A DNA stretch of 64,000 nucleotides from Acinetobacter suaedae. Lineage in GTDB: Bacteria; Pseudomonadota; Gammaproteobacteria; Pseudomonadales; Moraxellaceae. The notes below the pieces were generated by a model, which searched no databases, was not told where the DNA came from, and saw only the letters and a program-made list of their open reading frames with translations. The position numbers and the translations under genes were made by a program. Shown in pieces: positions 49,314 to 60,117 of the stretch (position 1 is its first letter; every line of letters begins with the position of its first letter). The stretch spans positions 2,418,001 through 2,482,000 of the forward strand of contig NZ_CP043909.1 in the NCBI RefSeq assembly GCF_008630915.1, written 5' to 3'.

Positions 49314-49347
49314 AAAAAATGCCTGCGTAATGCAGGCATTTTTTTTT
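49314..49347. terminator. Terminator between the PA4642-family gene and the LysE gene
   Basis: An AATGCCTGC/GCAGGCATT stem with a GTAAT loop and A8/T9 flanks, between convergent genes; two-way. Confidence 0.9.
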
Positions 49348-49354
49348 AATAGAA

Positions 49355-49972
49355 TTATCGACTTCCAATCAAATATACACCCAATAAGGTGAAAATTCCG
49401 CCTGAAACACCGTCGATCCATTTTGCAAAGTTTTGATACGCGGTACGAAATGCCGGTAATGAAAAAACAAAAGCCACCAACATGAACCACAAAGCTGTCT
49501 CAATTGAAACAATGATAAAAAGTAGAGAATGATGTTGATCGAATAAAGGATTGGTTAAAAATAAAGAAAATACACTACCAAAATAAATAATGGCTTTAGG
49601 GTTTGAAAGATTAGTCAACAAACCCTTCATAAAGAACAGATAAGGTGATTGCGGTAAGGTAATCGGATTTACGGCTTGATTACTTTTTGAAAAAGCAGAA
49701 CGCAACATTTGATACCCAAGCCAACACAAATAGAGGCCACCTGCAATCAAAAGACCTTGTTTTAACCAAGCCATCTTTTCAAAAATGATATTAAGCCCCA
49801 TCAGTGCTAGCAGTGACCATAGCATTGCTCCCATGCAAATACCTAAGACAACTAACACCGCTTCTTTTCGAGAGCGACTAATTGCAGTTTGTGAAACCAA
49901 AAAGAAATCTGGTCCAGGCGTAATTAATGCACAAAAATGAATAAAAATTAGTGTACTTAATGCAACTAACAC
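49355..49972 (-). CDS. LysE/RhtB-family amino-acid exporter
   Basis: A 205-residue membrane protein with about six hydrophobic helices, matching the LysE/RhtB family. The N-terminal signature is HFCALITPGPDFFLVSQTAI, and NPKAIIYFGSVFSLFL is the other conserved block. It exports amino acids such as threonine or homoserine; the exact substrate cannot be told. The start codon is GTG with GAGGTG 4 nt upstream. It is convergent to the PA4642-family gene and lies downstream of ftsK's terminator. Confidence 0.88.
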   Translation of the reverse strand: MLVALSTLIFIHFCALITPGPDFFLVSQTAISRSRKEAVLVVLGICMGAMLWSLLALMGLNIIFEKMAWLKQGLLIAGGLYLCWLGYQMLRSAFSKSNQAVNPITLPQSPYLFFMKGLLTNLSNPKAIIYFGSVFSLFLTNPLFDQHHSLLFIIVSIETALWFMLVAFVFSLPAFRTAYQNFAKWIDGVSGGIFTLLGVYLIGSR

Positions 49973-50052
49973 AGCTCACCTCAAAGTTGAGATTTGAAAG
50001 GCCAAGCTTAAATAAAAAATGTGATTTTTACCATATAAAAATAAATAAATAT

Positions 50053-50085
50053 AAAAAAGAAAGCCTCAAAACTAAGGCTTTCTTA
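50053..50085 (-). terminator. ftsK terminator
   Basis: A 10-bp AAGAAAGCCT stem with T-rich tail on the minus strand, about 25 bp after the ftsK stop. Confidence 0.85.
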
Positions 50086-50110
50086 GTGGATTATTATCGT
50101 TAAAATAAAA

Positions 50111-53100
50111 TCATACTAAAATATCTCGCTTCCCGTTTGCACCCATCGCGCTGACAATACCATTCTCTTCCATTTGATCAATGATTCGTGCAGCACGGTT
50201 ATACCCCAAGCTAAATTTACGCTGTAGAGACGATGTAGAAGCTTTACGGGTTTCAAGCACAAAAGCAACACACTGATCATAGAGCGCATCTCGGTTTGGA
50301 TCACTATCCCCATCTTCAAAACCACGAGAACTTGGTTCTTCATCAAATGGCGTTAAGATTTCATCAACATAGTCTGGCTCGCCACGCTCACGCCATGCAT
50401 CACAAATACGGTTTACTTCATCATCACTAATAAATGCCCCATGAACACGTTCAGGCTCAATTTTACCAGGTCCCAAGAACAGCATATCACCGTGCCCAAG
50501 CAAGTCTTCAGCCCCACCCGCATCCAAAATCGTACGTGAATCAATTTTACTGTTCACACGTAAGGCAACACGCGTAGGAATATTCGCCTTAATCAAACCC
50601 GTAATCACGTCTACAGATGGTCGCTGAGTCGCAAGCAGTAAATGAATCCCTGCTGCACGAGATTTTTGTGCAAGACGGGTAATCATTTCTTCAGCCTTTT
50701 TACCAACCTGCATAATCATATCTGCAAATTCATCGGCAACAATTACAATTGATGGTAATGGTGTTAAACGTGGAGCACGTTCTTGGGTAGCCGAATCACT
50801 TGGCTTCCAAGTCGGATCAATCAAATCCTCACCATTGGCAATCGCTTCTTCAACCTTACGGTTATAGTCACTCAATTTACGAATTTTTAAGAACGACATC
50901 AACTTATAACGACGTTCCATTTCATTTACACACCAATTCAATGCACTGACGGCATCTTTCATGTCGGTTACAACAGGCGTTAATAAGTGTGGAATGTCGT
51001 TGTAGTTGGCTAATTCAAGCTGTTTTGGGTCGATAAGAATCAAGCGCAGTTGGTCTGGTGTATATTTCAATAACATCGATAAAATCATCGAGTTAACTGC
51101 AACGGATTTACCAGAACCTGTGGTTCCTGCAACCAACATATGTGGTGCTTTTGCTAAATCAGTCAGTACCGGATTTCCTGAAATGTCTTTACCCATCGCC
51201 ATACTTATCAAAGCATTTGGATCACGATAAGCCGGTGTTTCCAAAAGTTCAATCAAACGAACCATTTCACGCGTACTATTTGGTACTTCAATTCCGATAT
51301 ACGGTTTACCTGGGATAACTTCAACCACACGGACCGATGCCATCGACATAGAACGAGCCAAATCTCGAGAAATATTGGTAACTTTAGATGCCTTAACACC
51401 TGGTGCAAGGTCAAGTTCAAAACGTGTAACGACAGGACCTGGTTGTGCCTCAACCACCTGAGCTTTGACATTAAATTCTTGTAATTTAATCTCTAAAAGT
51501 TCTGATAATCGGGCCAACTGTTCAGCAGTAAAATTCACTTTTTTATTTGGATCAACATCATCCAGTAACTCTAACCCTGGTAAAGTCGGCAAATCACGTC
51601 GTTTCTGTGCCACTTGCATCGCACGTGACATTGGACGACCAAAGGCATCTGTTAATGGCGCATCGAGATCAAAGTCATCATCCATATCGACATCTAAATC
51701 AGACTCAGTTTTACCCGCAGTTTCCTGCCAAGCTTCAATAAATGCTTCTTTAGATAATGCCTCTTTCGGTTTATTCACATCGATCGGTGCTTTTACAAAT
51801 GCAGATGATTGAGCATAATTTGTAGGTTGAGAGATGATTTTCTCATTTTCGTCATCGACAAGAAGGTCATTAAAATCATCAAAATCCTCTGCCATAGCAG
51901 CATGTTTGTCATCTTGGATTGTATTTTGCACACGAGAATTATGTGATGGTACAACGTTTGTCTTCTCTGACTCAGTAATCAACGCATTGATTTCACGATC
52001 GAATGCTGCCTCTTCAATATGAGAGGTCACATTGGATGGCATTTCTTGTTGCTGTGTAAATGGCGTATGCGCATCTGATGCTGTTTTACTATTCGGCACA
52101 GCAGCAAGTAACTCATCAAAAATTTGATCATCATTCCAATCCAATCCGTCATGATGGTTTTGTTGAGTCACCTGTCTTGTTTGTGGTTGTGATGGGAGCT
52201 CTTTAGAAGGATTCATATCATCTTCTGCAGCTCTGAGAAGTGCATCAATTTCTTGCTTATGATTGGCATCATCACTTTGCAATGCACGCCACACTTCACC
52301 TGTTTGAACTAAACGCTGACTCTCTGTTTCCAATTGATGTGCACGTTGCAATGTTTGCTCAAAATCATCATGTTTTTGTATTTCTTTAGATTGAGTATTA
52401 TCTCGTAACTCTTTTGCTGCAACATCTGCAAATAATCTTTCAGCAAGTTGCTGGTGATGACGATCATCCGTTTTGATTGATTTTTCGACAACAATATCTT
52501 CATCAGGATTTAAATTTGTTTGATCTACGTCTAATTCAATTGAATCAACTGAACTGGCTGCTTGCTTATTTTCTTTAGTATTATCAACTGCAACCAACTG
52601 TTCAGTACGATCATAAGCTGATTCATTTTGAGGTACATTTCGGTAAAATAAATCCTGTAAATACACAGGAGTATTTTTCAAGACGCTCCAAGTTTTATCC
52701 CATTGGATTCCAAAAGCCAATGTTAATAGCAATACACTAAAAGCAAATAAAAAAATGGTCGCCCCATAGATGGTCAAAATTTGCGACAAACTTTGCCCTA
52801 ACTCATAACCAATAATACCTCCAGCGGCATTATCTAAGGTGTCAGCTGGTGTATTCCAATGTAAATACAAAAGGCTAGATATCGACAGAATTAAGAAAAA
52901 CTGTGCTGCGTAACGAAATGGGCGATTCAAAAAGCTTCTTGGCCACCAGACTTGGATCGCTTCTATAAACAGAAACAATGGAAGTAACAAACTTGCCCAG
53001 CCTAAAAAGCCAAAGAGCAAATCTGCGATCCAAGCACCTGCTACACCACTCGCATTTGAAACATGTTGGGTATCACTCGATATATGCATCCAGCCCGGAT

Positions 53101-53206
53101 CAAATGGTGTATAAGTTACTGTGGCAAGAAATAAATAAATGCCAAAAGAAATCAAAAATAATGTCATTAAAAAGCGTTGTGCATAAACACTTGACACCGC
53201 AGTCAT
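50111..53206 (-). CDS. ftsK: DNA translocase FtsK
   Basis: A 1031-residue cell-division translocase. Four to five N-terminal transmembrane helices (about residues 10-170) are followed by an acidic, Gln/Asp-rich linker (about 190-530). The RecA-like motor has Walker A GTTGSGKSV near residue 690 and Walker B IVIVADEFADMIM; the C-terminal gamma winged helix is SLQRKFSLGYNRAARIIDQM. It coordinates septation with XerCD-mediated chromosome dimer resolution. AGGA lies before the ATG. It is divergent from trxB over 302 bp. Confidence 0.95.
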   Translation of the reverse strand: MTAVSSVYAQRFLMTLFLISFGIYLFLATVTYTPFDPGWMHISSDTQHVSNASGVAGAWIADLLFGFLGWASLLLPLFLFIEAIQVWWPRSFLNRPFRYAAQFFLILSISSLLYLHWNTPADTLDNAAGGIIGYELGQSLSQILTIYGATIFLFAFSVLLLTLAFGIQWDKTWSVLKNTPVYLQDLFYRNVPQNESAYDRTEQLVAVDNTKENKQAASSVDSIELDVDQTNLNPDEDIVVEKSIKTDDRHHQQLAERLFADVAAKELRDNTQSKEIQKHDDFEQTLQRAHQLETESQRLVQTGEVWRALQSDDANHKQEIDALLRAAEDDMNPSKELPSQPQTRQVTQQNHHDGLDWNDDQIFDELLAAVPNSKTASDAHTPFTQQQEMPSNVTSHIEEAAFDREINALITESEKTNVVPSHNSRVQNTIQDDKHAAMAEDFDDFNDLLVDDENEKIISQPTNYAQSSAFVKAPIDVNKPKEALSKEAFIEAWQETAGKTESDLDVDMDDDFDLDAPLTDAFGRPMSRAMQVAQKRRDLPTLPGLELLDDVDPNKKVNFTAEQLARLSELLEIKLQEFNVKAQVVEAQPGPVVTRFELDLAPGVKASKVTNISRDLARSMSMASVRVVEVIPGKPYIGIEVPNSTREMVRLIELLETPAYRDPNALISMAMGKDISGNPVLTDLAKAPHMLVAGTTGSGKSVAVNSMILSMLLKYTPDQLRLILIDPKQLELANYNDIPHLLTPVVTDMKDAVSALNWCVNEMERRYKLMSFLKIRKLSDYNRKVEEAIANGEDLIDPTWKPSDSATQERAPRLTPLPSIVIVADEFADMIMQVGKKAEEMITRLAQKSRAAGIHLLLATQRPSVDVITGLIKANIPTRVALRVNSKIDSRTILDAGGAEDLLGHGDMLFLGPGKIEPERVHGAFISDDEVNRICDAWRERGEPDYVDEILTPFDEEPSSRGFEDGDSDPNRDALYDQCVAFVLETRKASTSSLQRKFSLGYNRAARIIDQMEENGIVSAMGANGKRDILV

Positions 53207-54459
<1,253 letters not shown>

Positions 54460-54552
54460 TCATATTGTTCAATCCACGTTGACAATCTAAGCGATTGTCA
54501 ACGTTGCTCCATTCAGATAGTTTAAGCATGTCATTATTTACTTAATTGAATC

Positions 54553-55284
54553 ATGCAACCACTTCCCCCATCCGAGTTTATCTTTCCAAACCCTATTGAA
54601 GCTGATCCTGATGGCCAAGGCCTAATCTGTATTGGTGCTGACCTCTCCCCTGCTACTTTGTTTGAAGCTTATACACATGGCTTATTTCCTTGGTTTAATG
54701 AGGACGAACCCATTTGTTGGTGGAGTCCAGAACCTCGTTGCATCATTGAGCCACAGACATATAAACCGAGTAAATCGCTCATTCGCAATATGAAAAAGCA
54801 TGATTATCAAATTACCATTAATCATGCTTTTGAAGATGTTATTCGCTCGTGCTCATTGCCACGAAGTTATGCTGACGAGACATGGATTAGCGAAGATATT
54901 ATTCAAGGTTATTGTGCATTATTCACTGCAGGTTATGCCTATAGTGTTGAAGTTTGGCAGCAAGAGCAACTTGTTGGTGGTTTATATGGTGTGAGCATTG
55001 GCAAAGGTTGCTTTGGCGAGTCCATGTTTAGCACTCAAACAGATGTTTCTAAAATGGCTTTTTATACTTTAATGTTGATTGGTCAAGAGAATCAAATACC
55101 ATGGATAGATTGTCAACTCGTCAATGACCACTTGTTAAGCCTAGGTGCCAGTACAATTTCTCGCCAAGCTTATCTAAAATCGTTACAAGATGTAATTATT
55201 GCCCCCTCTATCAATTGGAAAAGTTATCAAGAACGTGTATTTTCAAGTAAAACAATAGCAGTTTTTGCGAAATTAGACGGTTAA
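54553..55284 (+). CDS. aat: Leucyl/phenylalanyl-tRNA-protein transferase
   Basis: A 243-residue GNAT-like enzyme that attaches Leu or Phe to N-terminal Lys or Arg of proteins, marking them for ClpAP in the N-end rule. Family motifs are [26 protein letters not shown] and [29 protein letters not shown] is the core active-site segment. It lies 93 bp after trxB and 28 bp before bpt on the same strand, so both N-end rule ligases are made together. Confidence 0.96.
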   Translation: MQPLPPSEFIFPNPIEADPDGQGLICIGADLSPATLFEAYTHGLFPWFNEDEPICWWSPEPRCIIEPQTYKPSKSLIRNMKKHDYQITINHAFEDVIRSCSLPRSYADETWISEDIIQGYCALFTAGYAYSVEVWQQEQLVGGLYGVSIGKGCFGESMFSTQTDVSKMAFYTLMLIGQENQIPWIDCQLVNDHLLSLGASTISRQAYLKSLQDVIIAPSINWKSYQERVFSSKTIAVFAKLDG

Positions 55285-55312
55285 CGGATGAACACCTTGG
55301 AGGGACAGATTC

Positions 55313-56128
55313 ATGAAATCATACCAACCCAAGTCCCTTTTAAATGACTTACAGTACTACATTACTCCACCACACGACTGTAGTTATCTGGATAACAAAT
55401 CAGCTCGTATGGTATTTTTGGACCCCATTCACCGCATTGATGTGGTGACGTTATCAGAACTTTCACGTGTCGGTTTTCGCCGTAGCGGTGATTTTATTTA
55501 TCGCCCTGAATGTCATTTATGCCGCCAATGCTTATCTTGTCGCGTACCAATTCAAGAATTTAAAATGAACAGTAGCCAAAAAAAGGCTTGGAAGCGCAAT
55601 CAAGATTTACAGATGAGCATTTTGCCAACATCTCAGGCCACACAACAGCATTATGATTTATACGAACGTTATATTAACGAAAGGCATGCTGATGGCGACA
55701 TGTATCCTGCGAGTTTAGATCAATTTGAAAAATTTCTAGTGCACAGCTGCACAGAAAGCTTCTTCATTGAGCTCTGGAAAGATCAAAAATTAATTGGTGT
55801 TTCAACCTGTGACTTGATGGATGATGGTTTATCTGCAGTTTATACTTTTTTTGATCCAGATGAACAACGTCGCTCATTGGGTGTATTTGCGATTCTTAAG
55901 CAAATCGAATATGTCAAAACGCTGAATCTCGATTACCTCTATCTAGGTTACTGGGTTCCTCATTCATCCAAGATGAATTATAAATCACAATACACACCAC
56001 TCGAGTTATTACTTGATGGGCAATGGCGTCGACTCAATCGCCCACTTTCTAGCAATGAAATTCAGCAACTAGGAAGTTCTTTAATGAGTACTCTCCCATC
56101 AGAATGGAACAATTTAATTATTAAATAA
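55313..56128 (+). CDS. bpt: Aspartate/glutamate leucyltransferase (Bpt)
   Basis: A 271-residue arginyltransferase-fold protein of the bacterial Bpt type, which adds Leu to N-terminal Asp or Glu. The N-terminal domain has YRPECHLCRQCLSCRVPI, the Cys-rich motif, and the C-terminal domain includes LSAVYTFFDPDEQRRSLG and LGYWVPHSSKMNYKSQY. GGAGGG stands about 7 nt before the ATG. It is the last gene of trxB-aat-bpt and overlaps convergent rimI by 15 bp. Confidence 0.94.
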   Translation: MKSYQPKSLLNDLQYYITPPHDCSYLDNKSARMVFLDPIHRIDVVTLSELSRVGFRRSGDFIYRPECHLCRQCLSCRVPIQEFKMNSSQKKAWKRNQDLQMSILPTSQATQQHYDLYERYINERHADGDMYPASLDQFEKFLVHSCTESFFIELWKDQKLIGVSTCDLMDDGLSAVYTFFDPDEQRRSLGVFAILKQIEYVKTLNLDYLYLGYWVPHSSKMNYKSQYTPLELLLDGQWRRLNRPLSSNEIQQLGSSLMSTLPSEWNNLIIK

Positions 56129-56575
56129 CACCGCAAAATCATCAGTGCATGTTTTGACCATAATCACGGCATGCTCTTTTGAACCATCGACATTTGGATA
56201 ATAGTTTTTACGTAAATCAATTTGATGAAAACCTGACTTTTCATACAAACGAATTGCCGCTGCGTTACTTTCACGCACTTCTAAAAAAATCTGAATCGGA
56301 TCATTCTTTAAGTGCTGAATAGAATAATCGAGCAACTCGTATCCAAGACCTCTACCCTGCTGACTTGGATGGATCGCCATCAGTAGTAAGTTTGCTTCAT
56401 CTAACACAGGCTGCAAAATACAGAATCCGACTATCTGGTCAGCCTGTTCATATACAGTACATTGATAAGAAGCTAAAGACTCTTGGAATTGCTGCTTCGA
56501 CCATGGATGAGTTTGCACTAAACGCTCAATTGTGAAGACGCTTTCTAAATCACTTTCCTGCATCAATCGAATCAC
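56114..56575 (-). CDS. rimI: Ribosomal-protein-alanine N-acetyltransferase RimI
   Basis: A 153-residue GNAT acetyltransferase. The acetyl-CoA loop is LMAIHPSQQGRGLGYELL, followed by FLEVRESNAAAIRLYEKSGF, the RimI/GNAT signature with the Asn. The N-terminal MIRLMQESDLESVFTIERLV is typical. It acetylates the N-terminal Ala of ribosomal protein S18. It is convergent to bpt with a 15-bp overlap. Its start has only a weak ribosome site. Confidence 0.88.
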   Translation of the reverse strand: MIRLMQESDLESVFTIERLVQTHPWSKQQFQESLASYQCTVYEQADQIVGFCILQPVLDEANLLLMAIHPSQQGRGLGYELLDYSIQHLKNDPIQIFLEVRESNAAAIRLYEKSGFHQIDLRKNYYPNVDGSKEHAVIMVKTCTDDFAVLFNN

Positions 56576-56634
56576 GACTTATTACTCTATAAAATACTGA
56601 TGCAGATTATCAGCAATTTAAGCCAAAATTTGAA

Positions 56635-56663
56635 TAAAAAAATGGGCAATCTAAATTGCCCAT
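56635..56663 (-). terminator. Terminator of the first PF10118 gene
   Basis: An ATGGGCAAT/ATTGCCCAT stem with a CTAA loop and a T run on the minus strand, right after the stop. Confidence 0.85.
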
Positions 56664-56667
56664 CATT

Positions 56668-57552
56668 TTAGTTCGGATTAAAACCTAATTCCGCACGCCA
56701 TTTATTTAATAGTTCAGTCGTATCATCATCATTAGGATGGAAATTTGGTCGTAAGAATGCAAGTAATGTTGGTATTTGACGTGTCATAAAGCCTTTATAA
56801 CCATACATAAACTTCAGCATGTATTTGGTATCACGCCATGTCAACTTACCATCAGTTTTAAGTAATGTCGCTGTAAAATAGGATTGAGTGATAAAGATAA
56901 GTCCCATCGCAATGACCAAAGCTAACGAGCGCATAAAATAAGCTTTAACACCTTGACCATACATTGCCTCGTACACATCAAAGGCAACAGCTTTATGTTC
57001 ATTTTCCTCTACTGCATGCCACATCCAAAGATGATACATCGTTTCGTCTTGGAACATTGCCTGAATATCTGGATTGCTCAACAGTTCTTCCGCAATCGTA
57101 GAGGTGAAATGCTCTAAAGCACATGTCCCCGTTAAACCAATCATCTCTTTGGTAAAACCAAATGGTTTCATCACAGTCGAAATAATCGTTGTTGCTGTAT
57201 GAATGACTTTTCCAGTCTGTGCTTCCAATTTACGCACATCATAACCATACGCTTGTGCAGATGCATTAAAAGCTAAATGCTCTTTAGAGTGCATAGCCTC
57301 TTGACCAATAAAAGCACTGATTTCTTTTTGTAATCTAGGATCTGCGAGTTTAGGATCATTTCGAACAGCACGTGTGCTATTTACAAAAAATTGCTCACCC
57401 TCTGGGAAAAGTGCGGAAAGGGCGGTCATAAAATGTGTCAATGCCGCATCACCATTTGCCCAATAGCGTGGTACTTCACCAAATTCAAAATCCATTCGAC
57501 GCACAGGGAAACTTGCACCAGCTCGGTTTGAAATATTGACTTTAGCGTTCAT
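56668..57552 (-). CDS. PF10118 metal-dependent hydrolase-like protein, copy 1
   Basis: A 294-residue protein of the PF10118 family (predicted metal-dependent hydrolase). Helical ferritin-like motifs are visible: SAFIGQEAMHSKEHLAFNAS, TCALEHFTSTIAEELL and WHAVEENEHKAVAFD, with several His and Glu that could bind two irons. A C-terminal hydrophobic stretch (LALVIAMGLIFITQSYF) may be a membrane anchor. AGGAGA precedes the ATG. A paralogue lies immediately upstream at 57751-58632. The activity of the family is not established. Confidence 0.87.
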   Translation of the reverse strand: MNAKVNISNRAGASFPVRRMDFEFGEVPRYWANGDAALTHFMTALSALFPEGEQFFVNSTRAVRNDPKLADPRLQKEISAFIGQEAMHSKEHLAFNASAQAYGYDVRKLEAQTGKVIHTATTIISTVMKPFGFTKEMIGLTGTCALEHFTSTIAEELLSNPDIQAMFQDETMYHLWMWHAVEENEHKAVAFDVYEAMYGQGVKAYFMRSLALVIAMGLIFITQSYFTATLLKTDGKLTWRDTKYMLKFMYGYKGFMTRQIPTLLAFLRPNFHPNDDDTTELLNKWRAELGFNPN

Positions 57553-57693
57553 ACCGTTCTCCTAAAACTTTTTTGAATAATGAGGATCTATTTATAGTTA
57601 TACGCTGATTCACATGCATGAAATAAGTGCATATAAGGTCACAAAAGCATCATCTTAGGACATGTCACTATGTCAAAATTAGAGCATCCCCTA

Positions 57694-57723
57694 AATAAAA
57701 AAGGGCAACAATAATGTGCCCTT
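57694..57723 (-). terminator. Terminator of the second PF10118 gene
   Basis: An AAGGGCA/TGCCCTT stem with a CATTATTGT-type loop followed by a T run on the minus strand. Confidence 0.75.
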
Positions 57724-57750
57724 CTCTCATACAAAGTTCAAAATACAAAA

Positions 57751-58632
57751 TTATAAACCTAGTTTCGCTTTCCAATCTTTCAGTAATTGTACCGTATCCA
57801 AATCATTTGGATGAAAACGAGGTCTGAAATAGGCCAACATTTCACTAGCCATACCCGTAATAATGCCTTTTGATGGACTATAGCCATATTTATAAATCAT
57901 ACCAAGCTCTTTTAAATTCAACTTCTTATCTTGTTGAAGCAAACGTAGAGTAAAGTATGACTGAAGTATAAAAATCAATGCCATCGCAAAGACTAGTGCT
58001 GTAGTACGTAAACTATAAGCTTTAAGACCTTTACCAAATACAGCCTCATAGACATCATAAGCAACTGCTTTATGTTCATTTTCTTCTACAGCATGCCAGA
58101 ACCACATATATGACATGGTGTCATCGGTCATTAAGTCCTGAATATGCTGATTACGAAGTAATTCAGAAGCAATCGTTGCAGTAAAATGTTCTAAAGCTGT
58201 GGTTGCTGTTAAGTCGACCATTTCTCTAGTCATTCCAAATGGCTTCACTACTTTAGAAAAATTTTTAAGCGCAAACTGAATATAGCGCCCTGTTATTTGC
58301 TCTAGTGATCGAACATCATGACCGTATTTTTGTGCAGAAGCATTGAAGTTTACATGCTCCTGTGTATGCATCGCTTCTTGACCAATAAATGCACTGATTT
58401 CTTTCTGTAATTCAGCATCATCTTTAATTGTTGGGTGATAACGTACAGCACGCACAGCATCGATAAATAATTTTTCACCATCTGGAAATAATGCAGATAA
58501 TGCCGTCATAAAATGTGTCAGTCCAGCTGACCCATTCATCCAATACTCAGGGACTTGATCAAAATCAAAATTCATACGACGTACTGGAAAACTTGCGCCT
58601 GCACGGTTGGAAATATTCACTTTAGCATTCAT
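57751..58632 (-). CDS. PF10118 metal-dependent hydrolase-like protein, copy 2
   Basis: A 293-residue paralogue of the downstream gene; both begin MNAKVNISNRAGASFPVRRM and keep the same His/Glu motifs (SAFIGQEAMHTQEHVNFNAS, TALEHFTATIASELL, WHAVEENEHKAVAYD). The C-terminal LVFAMALIFILQSYF is also kept. The start is ATG 58632, preceded by AAAGGAG; the frame extends 9 codons further. The intervening gap holds a terminator, so each copy is probably transcribed alone. Tandem duplication is the simplest origin. Function unknown. Confidence 0.87.
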   Translation of the reverse strand: MNAKVNISNRAGASFPVRRMNFDFDQVPEYWMNGSAGLTHFMTALSALFPDGEKLFIDAVRAVRYHPTIKDDAELQKEISAFIGQEAMHTQEHVNFNASAQKYGHDVRSLEQITGRYIQFALKNFSKVVKPFGMTREMVDLTATTALEHFTATIASELLRNQHIQDLMTDDTMSYMWFWHAVEENEHKAVAYDVYEAVFGKGLKAYSLRTTALVFAMALIFILQSYFTLRLLQQDKKLNLKELGMIYKYGYSPSKGIITGMASEMLAYFRPRFHPNDLDTVQLLKDWKAKLGL

Positions 58633-58789
58633 GCCGCCAACTCCTTTTAAGTGGAGCATTCCACTTAGTTCTATTGTTCATTTTCTTGAGTTTTATATTA
58701 CGTTTTTATATGAATCAATTAAGTGCAGTTAAGGACAGCAAAGTATCAGTTTGGGACACTATTCAATAAAATTGTCAAACAATTGATAT

Positions 58790-58818
58790 AAAAAAACACC
58801 CCAAAGGGGTGTTTTTTT
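58790..58818. terminator. Terminator of the str operon (after tuf)
   Basis: An AACACCCC/GGGGTGTT stem with an AAA loop and A7/T7 runs, 16 bp beyond the tuf stop. Confidence 0.9.
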
Positions 58819-58833
58819 ATCACTCTAGGGCAA

Positions 58834-60024
58834 TTATGCAGTTACTTTCGCAACAACACCAGCACCTACAGTACGACCACCTTCACGGATCGCAAAACGT
58901 AGACCTGGGTCCATTGCGATTGGGTGGATCAATTCTACTGACATCTCTACGTTGTCACCAGGCATTACCATTTCTACGCCATCTTGTAATTTGATCGCGC
59001 CAGTTACGTCAGTTGTACGGAAGTAGAACTGTGGACGGTAACCGTTAAGGAATGGAGTATGACGACCACCTTCTTCTTTAGATAGTACGTATACTTCTGC
59101 ATCAAATTTAGTGTGCGGCTTGATTGTACCTGGCTTAGCAAGTACTTGACCACGTTGTACTTCTTCACGCTTTGTACCACGAAGTAAGATACCACAGTTC
59201 TCACCTGCACGACCTTCGTCAAGAAGTTTACGGAACATCTCAACACCAGTTACAGTTGTTTTAACTGTGTCTTTGATACCTACGATTTCAACTTCTTCAC
59301 CAACTTTGATGATACCAGCTTCAACACGACCTGTTACTACTGTACCACGACCAGAAATTGAGAATACGTCTTCGATTGGCATCAAGAATGCTTTGTCGAT
59401 TGCACGCTCTGGCTCTGGAATGTAAGAATCAAGTGCTTCTACAAGCGCAAGAACTGCTGACTCACCGTATTGACCTGCATCACCTTCTAACGCTTTAAGC
59501 GCAGAACCACGGATTACTGGAGTGTCATCACCTGGGAAGTCATAAGTAGAAAGAAGTTCACGAACTTCCATTTCTACTAATTCAAGTAATTCTTCATCAT
59601 CAACAAGGTCACACTTGTTCAAGAATACAAGAATATAAGGTACACCTACCTGACGAGAAAGAAGGATGTGTTCACGAGTTTGTGGCATTGGACCATCAGT
59701 CGCTGCACATACAAGGATTGCACCGTCCATCTGAGCAGCACCAGTAATCATGTTTTTAACATAATCGGCGTGGCCTGGGCAGTCTACGTGAGCGTAGTGA
59801 CGAGTTGGAGAATCGTATTCTACGTGTGAAGTATTAATGGTAATACCACGCGCTTTTTCTTCAGGTGCAGAGTCGATCGCTGCGTAATCTTTTGCTTCAC
59901 CGCCGTAAGTTTTCGCACAGATTGTTGCAATCGCAGCAGTTAAAGTTGTTTTACCATGGTCAACGTGACCAATTGTACCCACGTTTACGTGTGGTTTATT
60001 ACGTTCAAACTTGGCTTTAGCCAT
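58834..60024 (-). CDS. tuf: Translation elongation factor Tu
   Basis: A 396-residue GTPase that delivers aminoacyl-tRNA to the ribosome. G1 is GHVDHGKT (residues 18-25), G3 is [14 protein letters not shown]4 is NKCD near residue 136. The beta-barrel domains follow, with [20 protein letters not shown]. It is the last gene of the str operon, 93 bp after fusA. A second tuf copy elsewhere in the chromosome is common in the genus but cannot be seen here. Confidence 0.98.
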   Translation of the reverse strand: MAKAKFERNKPHVNVGTIGHVDHGKTTLTAAIATICAKTYGGEAKDYAAIDSAPEEKARGITINTSHVEYDSPTRHYAHVDCPGHADYVKNMITGAAQMDGAILVCAATDGPMPQTREHILLSRQVGVPYILVFLNKCDLVDDEELLELVEMEVRELLSTYDFPGDDTPVIRGSALKALEGDAGQYGESAVLALVEALDSYIPEPERAIDKAFLMPIEDVFSISGRGTVVTGRVEAGIIKVGEEVEIVGIKDTVKTTVTGVEMFRKLLDEGRAGENCGILLRGTKREEVQRGQVLAKPGTIKPHTKFDAEVYVLSKEEGGRHTPFLNGYRPQFYFRTTDVTGAIKLQDGVEMVMPGDNVEMSVELIHPIAMDPGLRFAIREGGRTVGAGVVAKVTA

Positions 60025-60117
60025 GATGATCTTCCTTTATAAACTGCTCATGAGGGTCGCTCATGAGCGCTTGGTTTTTTAACTAAATTTTAGTTGGGTA
60101 ATATAGTAATCGAAAGA

